A DNA stretch of 64,000 bases. It comes from Xanthostigma xanthostigma (Eukaryota > Arthropoda > Insecta > Raphidioptera > Raphidiidae). Below the pieces are notes generated by a model that was given only the letters and a program-made list of their open reading frames with translations, made no database searches and was not told where the DNA came from. The position numbers were made by a program, and so were the translations under genes. The stretch covers positions 23,395,001-23,459,000 of the forward strand of contig OY754467.1 of the NCBI GenBank assembly GCA_963575645.1, read 5' to 3'. Below are positions 35,770 through 46,989 of this stretch, in pieces; positions within the stretch are counted from its first letter, which is position 1, and each line of letters starts with the position of its first letter.

Positions 35770-36290
35770 AAATGTCTCTATTTCTTGTGTTATCTAATAT
35801 AGATTTCATTTATTTGCAAGGGTCATTGAGAGCAGTGGAGATTCTTTTTCGAATTGATATGAGTATTCAATCGAAAAATCTATTTTCTAATTAAGTACTT
35901 AGTACGGGAGAAAATCTTACACTAATTGACTTGAAAAAGAAAGGAAAATACTGGATTCTACTCGAAAAGGCAAATCAGTTAGCTGCACTTAGCGACCATT
36001 CAAGCAAATTACGCTTAAAACTTTTTGTAGTAAGTGTAGAATTTTTCTCATCGTACTACTTAATTCCATTAATTCCACAAAATTTCAGTGATTTCTAGCG
36101 CGGTTTTTTTCTTGTACTTCGAACTTGCAACAAAAACTAAACCGTTCGTATTTTTCTACTCAACTCAACGATCGATTACTTTTAGTACAAATAATAATAA
36201 TCGATATTTTGGTGTATTCACATACGCAATTTTTGATTTTTATTTTATTGCGATCGTAAATAAATCTCAAATAAAAATTATCTGATTCTG
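35770..36290. other. AT-rich DNA, no gene seen
   Basis: The frame at 36088-36285 is a Phe/Tyr-rich AT run. Confidence 0.4.
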
Positions 36291-36296
36291 ATACAT

Positions 36297-36351
36297 TACA
36301 GTAAACCTCGACTATAACGTCCTCTCTGCAGCAAACTACCTTTATAACGAA
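36297..36351. repeat. pogo-like terminal sequence
   Basis: TA followed by CAGTAAACCTCGACTATAAC matches the CAG-CCTCGACT type of pogo/Tigger end. The sequence is cut short by the Helitron that follows directly. The other end was not found. Confidence 0.35.
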
Positions 36352-36682
36352 CTAGCGGTCCCGCCCGGGTGCAAAAGAACGAGGGACAATAGTACGCACG
36401 TTCATCTTAGTTTACCGAGATGCATGTTTTGTCCGAATTTTATGATGATTGGAGTTACCATTCAAAAGTTTTTGTCGGATGGACAAATTTTTAGTTATAT
36501 TTTTGCAACATTTTTCATTGATGCTCCGCTCCTATTGGTCGTAGTGTGATATTATACCTGTAGCCGTCATTGATGAATGGACCATTCAACAATTTTTTTT
36601 TTCAATTCGATCCAGTAGAGTTCGTGAGATTAGCGCGTTCAACCAAACAAACAAACTCTTCGGCTTTATATATTAGTATAGA
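36352..36682 (-). mobile_element. non-autonomous Helitron, 331 bp
   Basis: On the minus strand it begins TCTATACTAATATATAAAGC followed by GAAGAGTTTGTTTGTTTG and ends CACCCGGGCGGGACCGCTAG followed by T. It is the best-preserved Helitron in the window, with both termini. A and T flank the two ends as expected, with no target duplication. Confidence 0.75.
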
Positions 36683-37061
36683 TTATATTTGTGTTTATGA
36701 TAGCCTCGTAGCTTTGAATATAAATGAACCACAGTATTGACAGTCACTTAAGGCCCGTTTCACACATACACGGTGGCCGTCCAAACGGCACCGTTTAGAC
36801 GGCGAAGGGACGCAAAGTATAATGAGTGCTTTCACACGCACCGGATCCGTGTATGCGGCAAATCTTTACCGTGATGTCACCGTGGCTTCCCACTGGATTT
36901 CACGGCTACCGTTACCGTTTGAACGGCGTGAACTGTTCAGTCGAGTACTGAATAACTTAGAAGCTTTCACACTTGCCGTATTTACGGCAGGTTTATTTAC
37001 TTTTGCCTTTTTACACTGGTATAAAGTATTTTTGTGAGTGACTATACTAGTAGCTTTAAAA

Positions 37062-37142
37062 ATGGAAAGTGCGGATGTAGATATGGATATTCTTATATCG
37101 TTAGTGGAACAAAGGCCCGCAATCTGGGACAAAACATCCTGA
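37062..37142 (+). pseudogene. MADF (Myb/SANT-like) protein start, Harbinger
   Basis: ATG at 37062 gives 26 residues, MESADVDMDILISLVEQRP then AIWDKTS, and a stop. L-I-x-L-V-E-x-R-P-x-I-W-D is the first helix of a MADF domain, the DNA-binding partner encoded beside Harbinger transposases. About 60 more residues of the domain are missing; the frame ends at the deletion junction near 37139. It cannot fold as a domain. Confidence 0.6.
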
Positions 37143-37356
37143 AATAGTTAAAAAACTTGTTTGCGTCTTCTCTAAGCTGCCTAAAAAGTGTATAAAATGC
37201 TCCAAACTTTTGCCTTCCCGTATTTATAGGATGAACCCACATAATTCTGTTTCTTCTTTTCCTTTTCATGCGTCTGTAGAAGATCATCATTGCTATTACA
37301 CGTCTACGATTCATAATCATCAGAAAACTAACCGGTAATGTGTGAAAAGACAACAC
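37139..37356 (-). pseudogene. Harbinger transposase N-terminus
   Basis: The minus frame contains RRMKRKRRNRIMWVHPIN, then RQKFGAFYTLFRQLRED and KFFNYFRM. Basic run, WVHP, F-x-x-L, L-R-x-D and K-F-F-x-Y-F-R-M is the usual start of HARBI1-like (DDE_Tnp_4) transposases. The DDE catalytic core is absent: after FRM the frame runs into the MADF fragment on the opposite strand. The first Met is probably the one at 37314 (MNRRR) or upstream at 37356. Confidence 0.65.
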
Positions 37357-37424
37357 AATGGAACGGCACCGTCTAAACGGTGCCGTTTAGACGGTCACCG
37401 TGTATGTGTGAAACGGGCCTAAGG

Positions 37425-40040
37425 CTCGACTGTACCTACGTAAGTTTTTCCCATCCATCGTTAAATGATGGCGCTGCTGTTTAATGTGAATGTCATTATC
37501 GTATATTACCCGAAGCGACACCATCAAACAAATGTTTAGAAGAGCAGATGAGTTAATGTTAATTAACGTTTCTGCAGAGAGAAATTTCTTCGACTCAAAA
37601 AATAATCATGGATCATCGCCATTGTACAAATGTCGTGATCCGTGAATCGTGCAGATTTTTGTCTCAGAACTTATCGATTCGCGCTAATAATTAATGCAAA
37701 TGGCTTGTAATCAATACGTCGCTTAAAATAATTAAATAATTACTATTTGAAGGTTTTTTTAAAAAGTAGAAAGTGATTTTGAATGACGTCTGTAACAATA
37801 ACTAGACCGTTTTTTATAGCACATAGGTATATGAAAATTAGGTGTTCTCTTAAAAATATTTTAAAGATAAATGGAGAGTGTTATTTTTTGTTTTGTATAA
37901 AGCAAAATGATTATTGAAGTTATAAGTAATCAAGTGAGAGATTATTAAAATAAGGATAATTGGTTATTTTTATAAAAATTTGTATTTTAGCACGGCTTTT
38001 CTTCAGTTTTACGTAAACAGAAGACAATAGCAATCAAACTTTTTCTATAATCTGCTCCGAGCAGAAATGTAGTTTTTACGGAATAGAATGTTTAACGATT
38101 AAAATAGATATACAATGTTTTCTCGTTCTTAGGAAATTCAGATTCATTTTTGCCGTTTGCGCCTTACCCTTGCAATTCTCGTTCTTTATGTGGAATGTAG
38201 ATGCTGTTTAAAAAATTCCGATGTTCATGTTTTCCTTCTTCCAAAGTTTTCATTAAAGCTATATTAATTTTATGAACTATCTACAAGAAGACCGTAATCA
38301 CAATGCAGTCATTATAAATGTTATAATTGCACTGTTAATTATAAACTGCTTAAAAACTCGTCTGTGGACTTTTTTTTCCTTTTCTTGATAAATACGTTTG
38401 GTTTTTGAATATAAAATGCAGCTTCACAGGTCATATCTTTATTGAATTTATTATATGAGAAAATGTATTAATATTAATAACTTTGATATAAAAACTGTTA
38501 CTTTTCTTTACTATATACGACATAATGCAGACATGATTTTAAATACAAGTTATTATTACGCCAATTTACATAATATTTATAACAAAATACCAGTTCAAGG
38601 CGCGGTTGCTGTATAAAATTATATGTAATAAAGTTCATATTACATAAAATTGATATCCTTACTTTAGAATCTGACTCATTTCAATATTTTGTCAACTTTG
38701 TCAAGAGCAAGTGTATATCATAAATCTTAAATTAACATTATTTACTCTCTATTGATTGTTAAACGTCACATACAAGCGAATTGTTTCGTTTTATTTTTAC
38801 ATCGTATAGACATTAATGCTGTCAAGCGTCTATAATATACCATATCTGTTAATGACATAAAAAACCAAGACGATTATATATTGTACAGAAATAACACCAC
38901 TGCGGCACTGCCAAGTGTTTTGTATATTTAACTTGTCATAAACTTTAAGGTACTAGACAAAAATTGAGATGCTACGCATAATATCAAGGTGATAATATAC
39001 AATAATTATTATTAATTGATAATTTAAATTTATTACTATTTTTCGATTGAGATGTCAAGAAGTTTTAGCCCTTAAAAATAGACATAGGGCATTAAAAGAT
39101 AGTTATAGCCTAAACTAATATATTCAGAGTGTGATGTTAAAAATAGTATTTTTTTCATCTCTTTCATTCTATTTTTATGGTGTCAACTCTTTGCAGGGCT
39201 GATAATATCACTCGTTTAAAACAACACCCTCGATTATCAATCTACCTAAAATCGCAATAACATTTTTAATCGTAAAATTAATTCTAAGTTCGAAAAGATA
39301 ACCAAAATATGTAAACTATTGTGATCAAATACTGACTCACCAGATATGGTATTTATAAATTTGGTTTCTTAGATATTGTAGATTATAGATCAAACTGTGT
39401 AATTTTTTTTATTTACTATCATTATAATGTAGTAAAGTTTATAAGTTACGATATATGAAGTAATCTCTGAAACTACTCGTCCGAATTCAGAATTTTTTCG
39501 TTAGTGTTTAGGATGGGTCTTCAGAATGGGCATAGACTATATATTATCGCGTTAAAATAAAAGCGCGTTTCGTGGAGGCACAATCTTGTAATGTAAGTTG
39601 ACGGAAAAACGGCGGCAATCTACAAATTTGGGCAAAGCCGGACCTAAACATATTATACAACTCTGGGACAAATATTTATAAGACTTTTAAATGTGGGCAA
39701 AATGCTAGCATACAAAAACATAAAACTAAGTAGAGGATCACATAAATAGAAAAATATAAAAGCCAAGTGCTATTGCGAAACAATCTGTACTTTATATGGA
39801 CGTTTATACGCAGCTATTATTATTGTGTAAATCTTTTGCAAAGTTGGGAATAAAATATGTAATTTAAAGTATTATTCTTGTTTATACTATTTGTTGTACA
39901 AAACGAGGTTTGTTTTTGTTTGATAAAAACAACCAGTTTTTTGTTAGTTGGAAACGAGGCTAATCATTTATCCTGAACTGTGCAATTTGTTCTGAGACTT
40001 GCTAATTTGCTAATAACATAATCTAAATTCCAACTTTTCT
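37425..40040. other. AT-rich DNA, no gene seen
   Basis: 2.6 kb without repeat arms, splice-like exons or a supported frame; the emptiest stretch of the window and a good candidate for plain intron sequence. Confidence 0.5.
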
Positions 40041-40048
40041 TGCATTAA

Positions 40049-40688
40049 CCACTTAATGCTCGGGTTTTTTTATCAAAAATTGAAATAAAAACTGCAGGTT
40101 ATTTTAGTTTTTATTTATACAGTTTACATGATTTAAAAACTGTGTAGCTGCCTGAACTATCTAAATTTAAATCCTCCCATTCACTGTCACTCTCCATGAT
40201 AAAGGGATCTTGAATAACAAAATTATAATCAACGTAAATATATAAAAAAAAATATAAATAACATTCGTAAAAATGCAATTTTTTACTAATTTTTAAAATA
40301 TATTATTTACAGTTTATTTTAATGTTTTTTTTTTTAAATAAGTTAAAATAGAGTAAACTATTTATATACATATAATCTCTACGAGCGTAAATAAAAAAAA
40401 TCGAAATAAATGAATAAAAATAGATATAAATCACTATAAGTTCGTAAAAAATGCTTTTTTTTTTATTAATTTTGGAAATATAATACTTACAAAATATTTT
40501 ATAATGTTTTTCAATAAGGAAACGATATGCGTAGTGTCTCTAGCCCGTCAAGTAGCAACTGGCGAGCACCGTTCGTTTGTTTATCGCATAAAACTCTAAC
40601 AAGTCGAAACTGGCGAGCACTGCTCGGGTTGTCGCGTTGCGATACACGCGCCGCGCGCGAGCAGTGTTCGTTCAAAAGCATTAAGTGG
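40049..40688. mobile_element. piggyBac-type MITE, 640 bp
   Basis: Exact TTAA target duplications (40045-40048 and 40689-40692) flank inverted ends CCACTTAATGC/GCATTAAGTGG. The TTAA plus a CC start is the piggyBac pattern. The right subterminal part is strongly GC-rich and holds two copies of ACTGGCGAGCAC-G-TCG. A 28-codon minus frame (40111-40197) starts MESDSEWEDLNLD, acidic like some transposase starts, but is too short to assign. Confidence 0.65.
40111..40197 (-). pseudogene. short acidic peptide remnant in the piggyBac-type element
   Basis: 28 residues, MESDSEWEDLNLDSSGSY then TVFKSCKLYK and a stop. It reads towards the left end of the element. An acidic Ser/Asp/Glu opening is seen in some piggyBac transposases, but no catalytic part is present, so this may be chance. 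Confidence 0.25.
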
Positions 40689-40694
40689 TTAAGA

Positions 40695-41555
40695 AACGCA
40701 AATTGTGATAATATAATGGATATGAAATACTTTTCAGAAGAAGTTTTATAACATTCAACCTGTTATTCCGTAATATAATTATTTATCACAGAGACTACCT
40801 ATATGTAGGTGCCTAAACTGCCTTCTTAAAATATTAAAATCTAACGAGCCGCAATATTTCTTAGATAAGCTGAGCATTAATCAAAATCCTGATAAAACGC
40901 GTTGTTCAGTTTTTTACATTCATCGATATGATAATTTGCAACATATCCAGAAGTCATTATATTATTCTTCTGAACGATATTATCCAGGCCAAACATTTTT
41001 TTTCATTTAATATTCTACTAAAGCATTTGCTAGCAGTAGCTTATCACAGTCAAAATTTCATGATCAGAAATCACAATTCAAAACTAGTTTTTTAGACAAA
41101 ATTCTGCACCTTCTGTAGATTTGTGTAGGTATACAATTTATGCAATAAAATATATGTTCATTATTATACAAATCGTGGCCATATTTTATTTGAAACTAAT
41201 TTCAGAAATTCGAGTCGAATAAAAAGTATAAAATGAGAGCAAATAAAATGAGTGTGTTACGCGTGATATGACAACCGCTATACGTTTTAAAGTTTGAACC
41301 AACGGTCATTTCTTGTTGTTGCGGGTGTTCCACAGTCAACAGTTGCAACTGCTATAATAACTGCTTTTCTGTTCACTCAGTGAAACAATCACGTGCAAGG
41401 TCGCCGAGTACGTTATACATAAATATTTTGTGTTCTCACGAACCAACGGCGGTTCGTCGCAGCGGGCACACTGCACAATACCAGTAAAGAGTTTTCCAAA
41501 GATTTTTTTATGTTATATCAGTGGTGAAGAATTAAGAAATGGTATAGAAGAAAGG
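40695..41555. other. no gene seen
   Basis: 41290-41480 is GC-richer, with GAACCAACGG twice, but gives no long frame and no partner repeat. Confidence 0.4.
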
Positions 41556-41561
41556 TAGAAA

Positions 41562-41650
41562 TACCAATGGACCACCGCATACAAGCCCGGAATCCAAGAA
41601 GATTTGGATCGATATCGATCGTGAAAGCCTACACACTTGGACAAGAAATG
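41562..41650. repeat. dispersed repeat, copy of 5385-5475
   Basis: About 80% similar by eye to the earlier copy over 85 bases. It lacks the inverted left arm seen there, so the shared block is the older unit and the palindrome at 5313 is secondary. Confidence 0.55.
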
Positions 41651-41876
41651 ATTAACTCCTATTTTGAATCACGCTAACCGGAAAGCGCGATAGATCAATT
41701 CAGAAATTGTAGACAGTAACTAGATAATACTTATCGTTTTGCAATGCAATATAAGCGGCATAGTTTTATGCAAGGGAAATTTAAGAGCAGGTATGTTTTA
41801 TTTTGTTGCCGTTTCATTAACCCTGTTAGTATCTAATTATGAGTCACTACCTACAGTTTCCGAAGTGAACTTTAGT

Positions 41877-42118
41877 GGGACCATAAATGATCATATATGG
41901 ATAGAGGATGTTTAAATGGGAGACGATTCCTTGGTTGATTAAAGAAAAAGTTCTTTTGGACTATAACGCTTTGTTGCAGAATTGCAGGGATTTGAAAATT
42001 TGTCTTGGGAAAGTCAATGCATTTGCGGATCCAAGGAATCGTCTCCCATGGTTTGTCGGTGTCATATTTAAACATCCCGTACGTATATCCATATAATGAT
42101 CAATAATCATATAGGACC
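41877..42118. repeat. foldback element, 242 bp
   Basis: GGGACCATAAATGATCATAT and GGGAGACGATTCCTTGG on the left are mirrored on the right by CCAAGGAATCGTCTCCC and CATATAGGACC, with small insertions in the right arm. The two frames on it (41872-42075 minus, 41908-42096 plus) are shadows of the palindrome. Confidence 0.6.
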
Positions 42119-42119
42119 A

Positions 42120-42730
42120 AAAACGATATTTTTTTACGGGGGCAGCCTAGCGACTGTGGATTTCTGGTAATTTTCAGCGCTCCCTTATTTTGAGATTGTT
42201 CACGAGGAACGCAATATTGAGATAGGTATAATAAAATAAAAATTTTATTTGCTATATGTATAAACAAAATCGATCACGACACGTTAAAACAGAAATCACC
42301 TTAAATGTCATTTACATAATAAAACCATCCAATACCTATGGGAAACCATTTTTAAATCACCCAGTTTTTTGTACATATTAGCGTTAAAATTTCTGTCAGA
42401 TTCAGCGCTTTAATTTTAAAATTTCTTTGTTTGCTTTTCTATAATCTTTTAATATAGGTAGCCATCGTTTCGTCAACATCCTCCCGTCATCTACTTCCCA
42501 GTCTTTCTCGGGTATTTTTTTTTTGAGTAATTAATATGCTATCGTTCGAAGTCTCTTAGATCTTTTTTTTTCACCTGTTGTTTGTGTAGTAAATATAAGT
42601 CTTTATAATTTCTCGGCATAATATGCTTAAATATATTGTAAGAATTATTTTCGATACAACAATAGTGTATGTACCATACATACAAAGAAACAAATAGAGG
42701 TAATAAAGAACATCAAATAAATAAATGAAA
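42120..42730. other. AT-rich DNA, no gene seen
   Basis: No frame or arm is supported. Confidence 0.4.
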
Positions 42731-42732
42731 AT

Positions 42733-43038
42733 ATGTTTTTTTAAAACAAGCTTTTATTATTTAACAAATAAAGAACTAAAAAGTTAAAAATAATTTTATT
42801 CCGATTAGAAATAAGCCGTTTTATACGTACTTATCAAAGTTTCAATTATCAAATAAAAGCGTGTTACATTTTAATAGCAAGAGAGAGAAGAAAAAGAGGG
42901 TGTTACATGCTTTTATTTGAGAATTGAGACTGCGATAAGTACGTATAAAACGGCTTATTCCTAATCGGAATAACTTTTTTTTTATTTTAGTCCTTTTTTA
43001 TTAAAAACTAATAAAACCTTGTTTTAAAAAAAAAACAT
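42733..43038. mobile_element. MITE with nested inverted arms, 306 bp
   Basis: The outer arms share a TTTAAAACAAG and TTTTATTA block; the inner arms ATTCCGATTAGAAATAAGCC and GGCTTATTCCTAATCGGAAT are near perfect, with TACGTACTTATC/GATAAGTACGTA next to them. The loop has a GAGAGAGAAGAAAAAGAG purine run. No target duplication is certain. Confidence 0.6.
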
Positions 43039-43079
43039 TTTTTTCGTTTATTTATTTTTAAGTTTTTAGTGTGCTTTAT

Positions 43080-43290
43080 TAAAAGTGCGATTTACAACCG
43101 GGCGAAAGTGGGACCGGGCAGTTATTTATTATAATATTGTACTGTCATCGGAACTACATATAGGTACGTTTGCAAGGGTTCAGCTCAATCGGAAACCGGG
43201 AAGTGGGTTAAATTTAACTTGCAAGATTTGATTTCAGAGAGACAGTTGAAACTTAATAAAATTAGTTTTTAATAATATAAACTATACTTA
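43080..43290. repeat. dispersed repeat fragments
   Basis: CCGGGCGAAAGTGGGACCGG resembles a worn Helitron 3' end. It is followed by GGTTCAGCTCAATCGGAAAC and GGGAAGTGGG, wording typical of insect interspersed repeats. The limits are not clear. Confidence 0.35.
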
Positions 43291-43299
43291 CGTTTACTA

Positions 43300-45615
43300 T
43301 TTAATTTTGTAAAACAAAATAATTTTTTTCAATATTCTCATAGTTACTGTACGAAAGTAGTCAGACGTCTACACTAAAATAATTTTTCAGCAATTCACAT
43401 TCTGTAGTGTAAAGTGTTTCAACATTGAAATTTCATTATTTGTATTTCTAATTTCAGCACAGTTTTAAGAAAATGGTTAACGCAGTCATTATGAAAATAA
43501 ATCAAACTCTAAAACAGTACATCCGCTTACTAATACCTAATTAGTATCGGATTTCACGCCGCAAATATGAATTTTGGAAAAGCCCTCATTGACAACGGAG
43601 TATGCATATTAAAAGTTCTATTGTATTTTTGTTATGATTCATATTTTCCCGCCGCTCATGACAAAGACGCAACATGTTTCGCATGCGTGATATTTGAGTA
43701 TGTGTACTTACACGTAAGATAGAGGTCTTGTTTGTTTGTGTTATGAAAATATTACGTCTACTAGGGAACTGCTAGTAAAACACGAAAAAAATACGATAAT
43801 GAATAATTGCCCCAGCATTTTTGAACTAAAGGAAATTATTATAACTTTTTAGTTCGTTTTAAAGACGGGGTATATTAAAAAAATATTTTTTTTATTATTT
43901 AACTACTTATATGCACTCCCTGAAAAATTGTCTAGTAACATTAATTTCAATTCCCGCCACATCCGTATCTAAAATTCACGGACGTTTCTGAGACGATGGT
44001 GGAAAATTGTATTGTTAAAGAATTGTAGAAACCACGGCACCTTCAAAATTTATTTTAAGGTAAAAGTAAAATTACATTTTACATATATGATTAGATTTTT
44101 ATTTTACTGATTTATTATCTTTGAATCTATTCAAATGGTAGAAATTAATAATTTTCAAGAAAATGGATAAAAGTTATTTTATGACTTAATTTATGCTAGT
44201 CTAACTTAATTCAATTTAATTTTCAGCACGAATCCTAGAATAATATTAAAATTATGCATTATTTCGAAACTCAAGATAATCTTTCTGGCAGCCTTATAGG
44301 TACATACGTAAAACTGCATTGAAATAGTGTACTTAAAACACCTATTTTTATGTATAAATCTAATGGCGTACCGAGTACCATATGGTGCCAAACAGTTTTC
44401 TGGAAGGATAATAATAGAAAAAATTGATATGTAGTGTGTTTTTTTTAATAATTCATTAGTCAGCTAATTGAGTTAAACTCTAGAAATAGGAATCCATCTT
44501 ACATATATTTTGGTTGCTTTCAGTCCAGATTAATTAAAAAGCCAGGGTAAATGGATATACAATTATTTTTTTTATTTATAGTAGTGAGTAGTTGAGAATG
44601 CTTTTTTGAAAAATAAATTAAATTTTTTTTCGCTCCTCGTACGATAGGTACATATAAAAATAATGTGTACAGTAGCATTTAGCGTGCTTTTTATGAGTAT
44701 CTTACTTACCGTTTACCGTATTATAAATGTTTTGGAACAAATTCAAGGTGTGGTTTTCACTTACATTGCGATTAGGCGATGCATAATAAAAGAATTATTT
44801 ATATTGATTATTTCAGAAACAGAATTTCTGAATTCTGTGTTTTTCTTTTTTCTGTTATAATATATGAGTGTTTTGAGTCTTTTTTATCAAGCATATATTT
44901 CAAAATTTTTAAGTTTTGAAAAATAAGGATATTTAAGTTTTTTTTTTAATTATTTATTAATTTGTTTCAAAAGCGTGTAATCAATTTGCGAATCAAATTG
45001 AAATGTGATAATAAATTATTAACCGTGATTCTACCTACATTTTTATGTCACCGTATTAATATTTGAATACGTCAGATAATAATTTGAGATAGTTTGATAA
45101 TTGGCAAGAACAAGTAACTTCTGTATGATACCTATTTGCATTTTGCATACATAAATCACAATCATTACAATATGATAGGTGCTTTACATGTCAGACGTTA
45201 TGGATCACTTCATAACTGTTATATTATTACCAAAACAGTAACATAACTAACCAGCTCCTATATCACACAATAGTTTGAATGATATATTTGTGTCGAGGTA
45301 GTTTAATACCCCTACAGGGCCGGTTTGTATTTTTTATTTCTAAAATTTAACCCCCTTCTACCATTATTTCTTTTTTTCCTTTAAAGTTATTTGGGCGTAG
45401 TAAAAAATTCGATTTAGTTTCGTAAAGATTATTTTGAGTGAATAATCATTAATCTTTGTACAAAATAAAACAAAAAATATGACTTAATTTTTATCTACTT
45501 TATAACAAAAATGTTCAAGAAACAGAACGTTTTATACCGATATTATATTATGGAGGTGGATCGCATCCAATTAGTTTAGTCCTTTCTTATAAACGAGTTT
45601 GATTATTGTATATTT
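43300..45615. other. AT-rich DNA, no gene seen
   Basis: Frames at 44206-44391 and 44663-44860 are short, hydrophobic and unsupported. Confidence 0.45.
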
Positions 45616-45619
45616 ACTT

Positions 45620-46085
45620 GTCGGCAGGAATTCAAACCGCCAACCAGAATTAAGGTCATCATACAAAAATACTCCTACTATTTTTCAGTGGGCTTAGCCA
45701 CAAAATAAGTTGAATATGCAACTTGTTTTAAAAGATTCCATATCATTAGTCAAGTTAATGCACTCCTGAAAGTCTATCGGGAATAACATAATATGCCACC
45801 CAGAAATTAAAACTTTGTACCCATTGGATATTTCACGCGTCATAAGACTAATGCATTCTTGCAGGAAATACCGTGGGTTTGAAAAACATATCTCTTTGGC
45901 CTTGTTTAATTATTCTAGATGTCATTTCTGTAATCAAGATAAGTGCACTCCTGCTGTCAGCAGGAATGGCATATTGTAAGTATGCAAACCGCCCAGGGTT
46001 AAAAAATCTCGTCCTGCTACATATTTTACAGTTCTTAAGTTAAATACACTCCTGCTATCACCAGGAAACGCATCTGGCACGTCGG
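45620..46085. repeat. diverged 92-bp tandem array, five units
   Basis: The block ACTCCT (unit anchor CACTCCTGC) recurs at about 45670, 45761, 45854, 45946 and 46047, spaced 91, 93, 92 and 101 bases. Around it other blocks recur in order: AATAAG/AGT-AATG before the anchor, CAGGAA-T after it, and CCGCC-A or CCACCCAG further on. The period is not a multiple of three, so it is not a protein repeat. Units are only moderately similar, so the array is old. Confidence 0.55.
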
Positions 46086-46099
46086 TACGATACCTGTAA

Positions 46100-46260
46100 G
46101 TTATCTATCACTTCGCTTGGTCGAATCTGATCGAGGCAGGCCTTGTGCTATTGTCGACGTTCGTTTGTCGTTCGCCATTACCGATGCCGTCACGTCACGT
46201 TGCCTGGTCTCGTGTTCGCGTCAAAAACATGCCTGGTGATACATTAATAACGGAATCAGG
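46100..46260. other. CpG-dense GC-rich stretch
   Basis: Roughly 18 CG dinucleotides in about 170 bases (for example GTCGACGTTCGTTTGTCGTT and CGTCACGTCACG) inside DNA that is otherwise poor in C and G. It could be a promoter, enhancer or young repeat. No TATA box, initiator or frame supports one choice. Confidence 0.35.
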
Positions 46261-46680
46261 GTGACAGTAGATAATAATAATTAATGTCACTTACCGTTGT
46301 CCCAAATTATGTGATATTTGTCAAAATTTGTTATTTCTTTTCATGTCTACCTCTTCTAACGTAATTAGATTACAGTACCAGCATGGTAATTTTTTTGTCG
46401 TTTTTATTTCAGACTTTTAATATTTGCATTTGTAACATCTAAGCAGTCAAATTTTAATCTAAACGTTTCATTAACCATGGAATAACGTTAACATGGTAAG
46501 CGAAACGCGATTCGGAAAAAAGTACTGGTGTTTTGCGGTTATTATTTTTTTTATTCAGTGAAAACTTTGCATTCATTTATCGTTTATTTTTGATAAAAGA
46601 TCAATAAAGATTGTTCCATTAAAAGTGTAGGTAGGTACTATTTAATTTCAATTTACAAATACTAAATAATTTTCTTTTTT

Positions 46681-46976
46681 CATACCGATCGGGGTGGCGC
46701 AGTGGTGAGATCACTAGACTTGCACTCGGGAGGTACCGGGTTCGAATCCCGGTGGGGGCAGATGTGGACTTTTTCCTGCTGCCTCTCGCCGAGAAACGGT
46801 AATTCCTGTACCGGCCATCTTGTTGAGGTTTTCGATGGTTTCCCTCAATAATTTCAGATAAATATCGAGATGGTTCCTTACTCAAGTGTGATAGATAGAA
46901 AATAGTAATGGTGCGAATGCACGTCTGTTATGACATAAAGTCGAGAAACGGACGTTAAACGCATTATTATTATTAT
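46681..46976 (+). mobile_element. tRNA-derived SINE, 0.3 kb
   Basis: The tRNA-like head has box A TGGCGCAGTGG (46695-46705) and box B GGTTCGAATCC (46739-46749). It is followed by an unrelated body and an (ATT)n tail. TTTTCTTTTTT flanks both sides (46670-46680 and 46977-46987), an 11-bp target duplication, though its simple sequence weakens it. It would be copied by a LINE enzyme in trans. The minus frame 46619-46885 is a shadow. Confidence 0.8.
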
Positions 46977-46989
46977 TTTTCTTTTTTTA

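Larger units (their letters stand above)
36752..37419. mobile_element. PIF/Harbinger element, internally deleted, 668 bp
   Basis: The ends begin GGCCCGTTTCACACATACAC on both strands, matching for about 50 bp. TAA flanks each side (36749-36751, 37420-37422), the 3-bp target duplication of PIF/Harbinger. Inside are the starts of the two Harbinger genes, facing each other and fused by a deletion. Subterminal TTTCACAC and AAACGGCACCGTTT motifs are repeated. Confidence 0.8.

Noticed and set aside
36822-37037. 71-codon frame
   Set aside because: It is produced by the repeated subterminal motifs of the Harbinger element.
45620-46085. CRISPR array
   Set aside because: Units are diverged tandem repeats of about 92 bp without identical direct repeats and unique spacers; the DNA is eukaryotic.
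46686-46760. tRNA gene
   Set aside because: The head is followed by a SINE body, an (ATT)n tail and flanking duplications, so it is a SINE.
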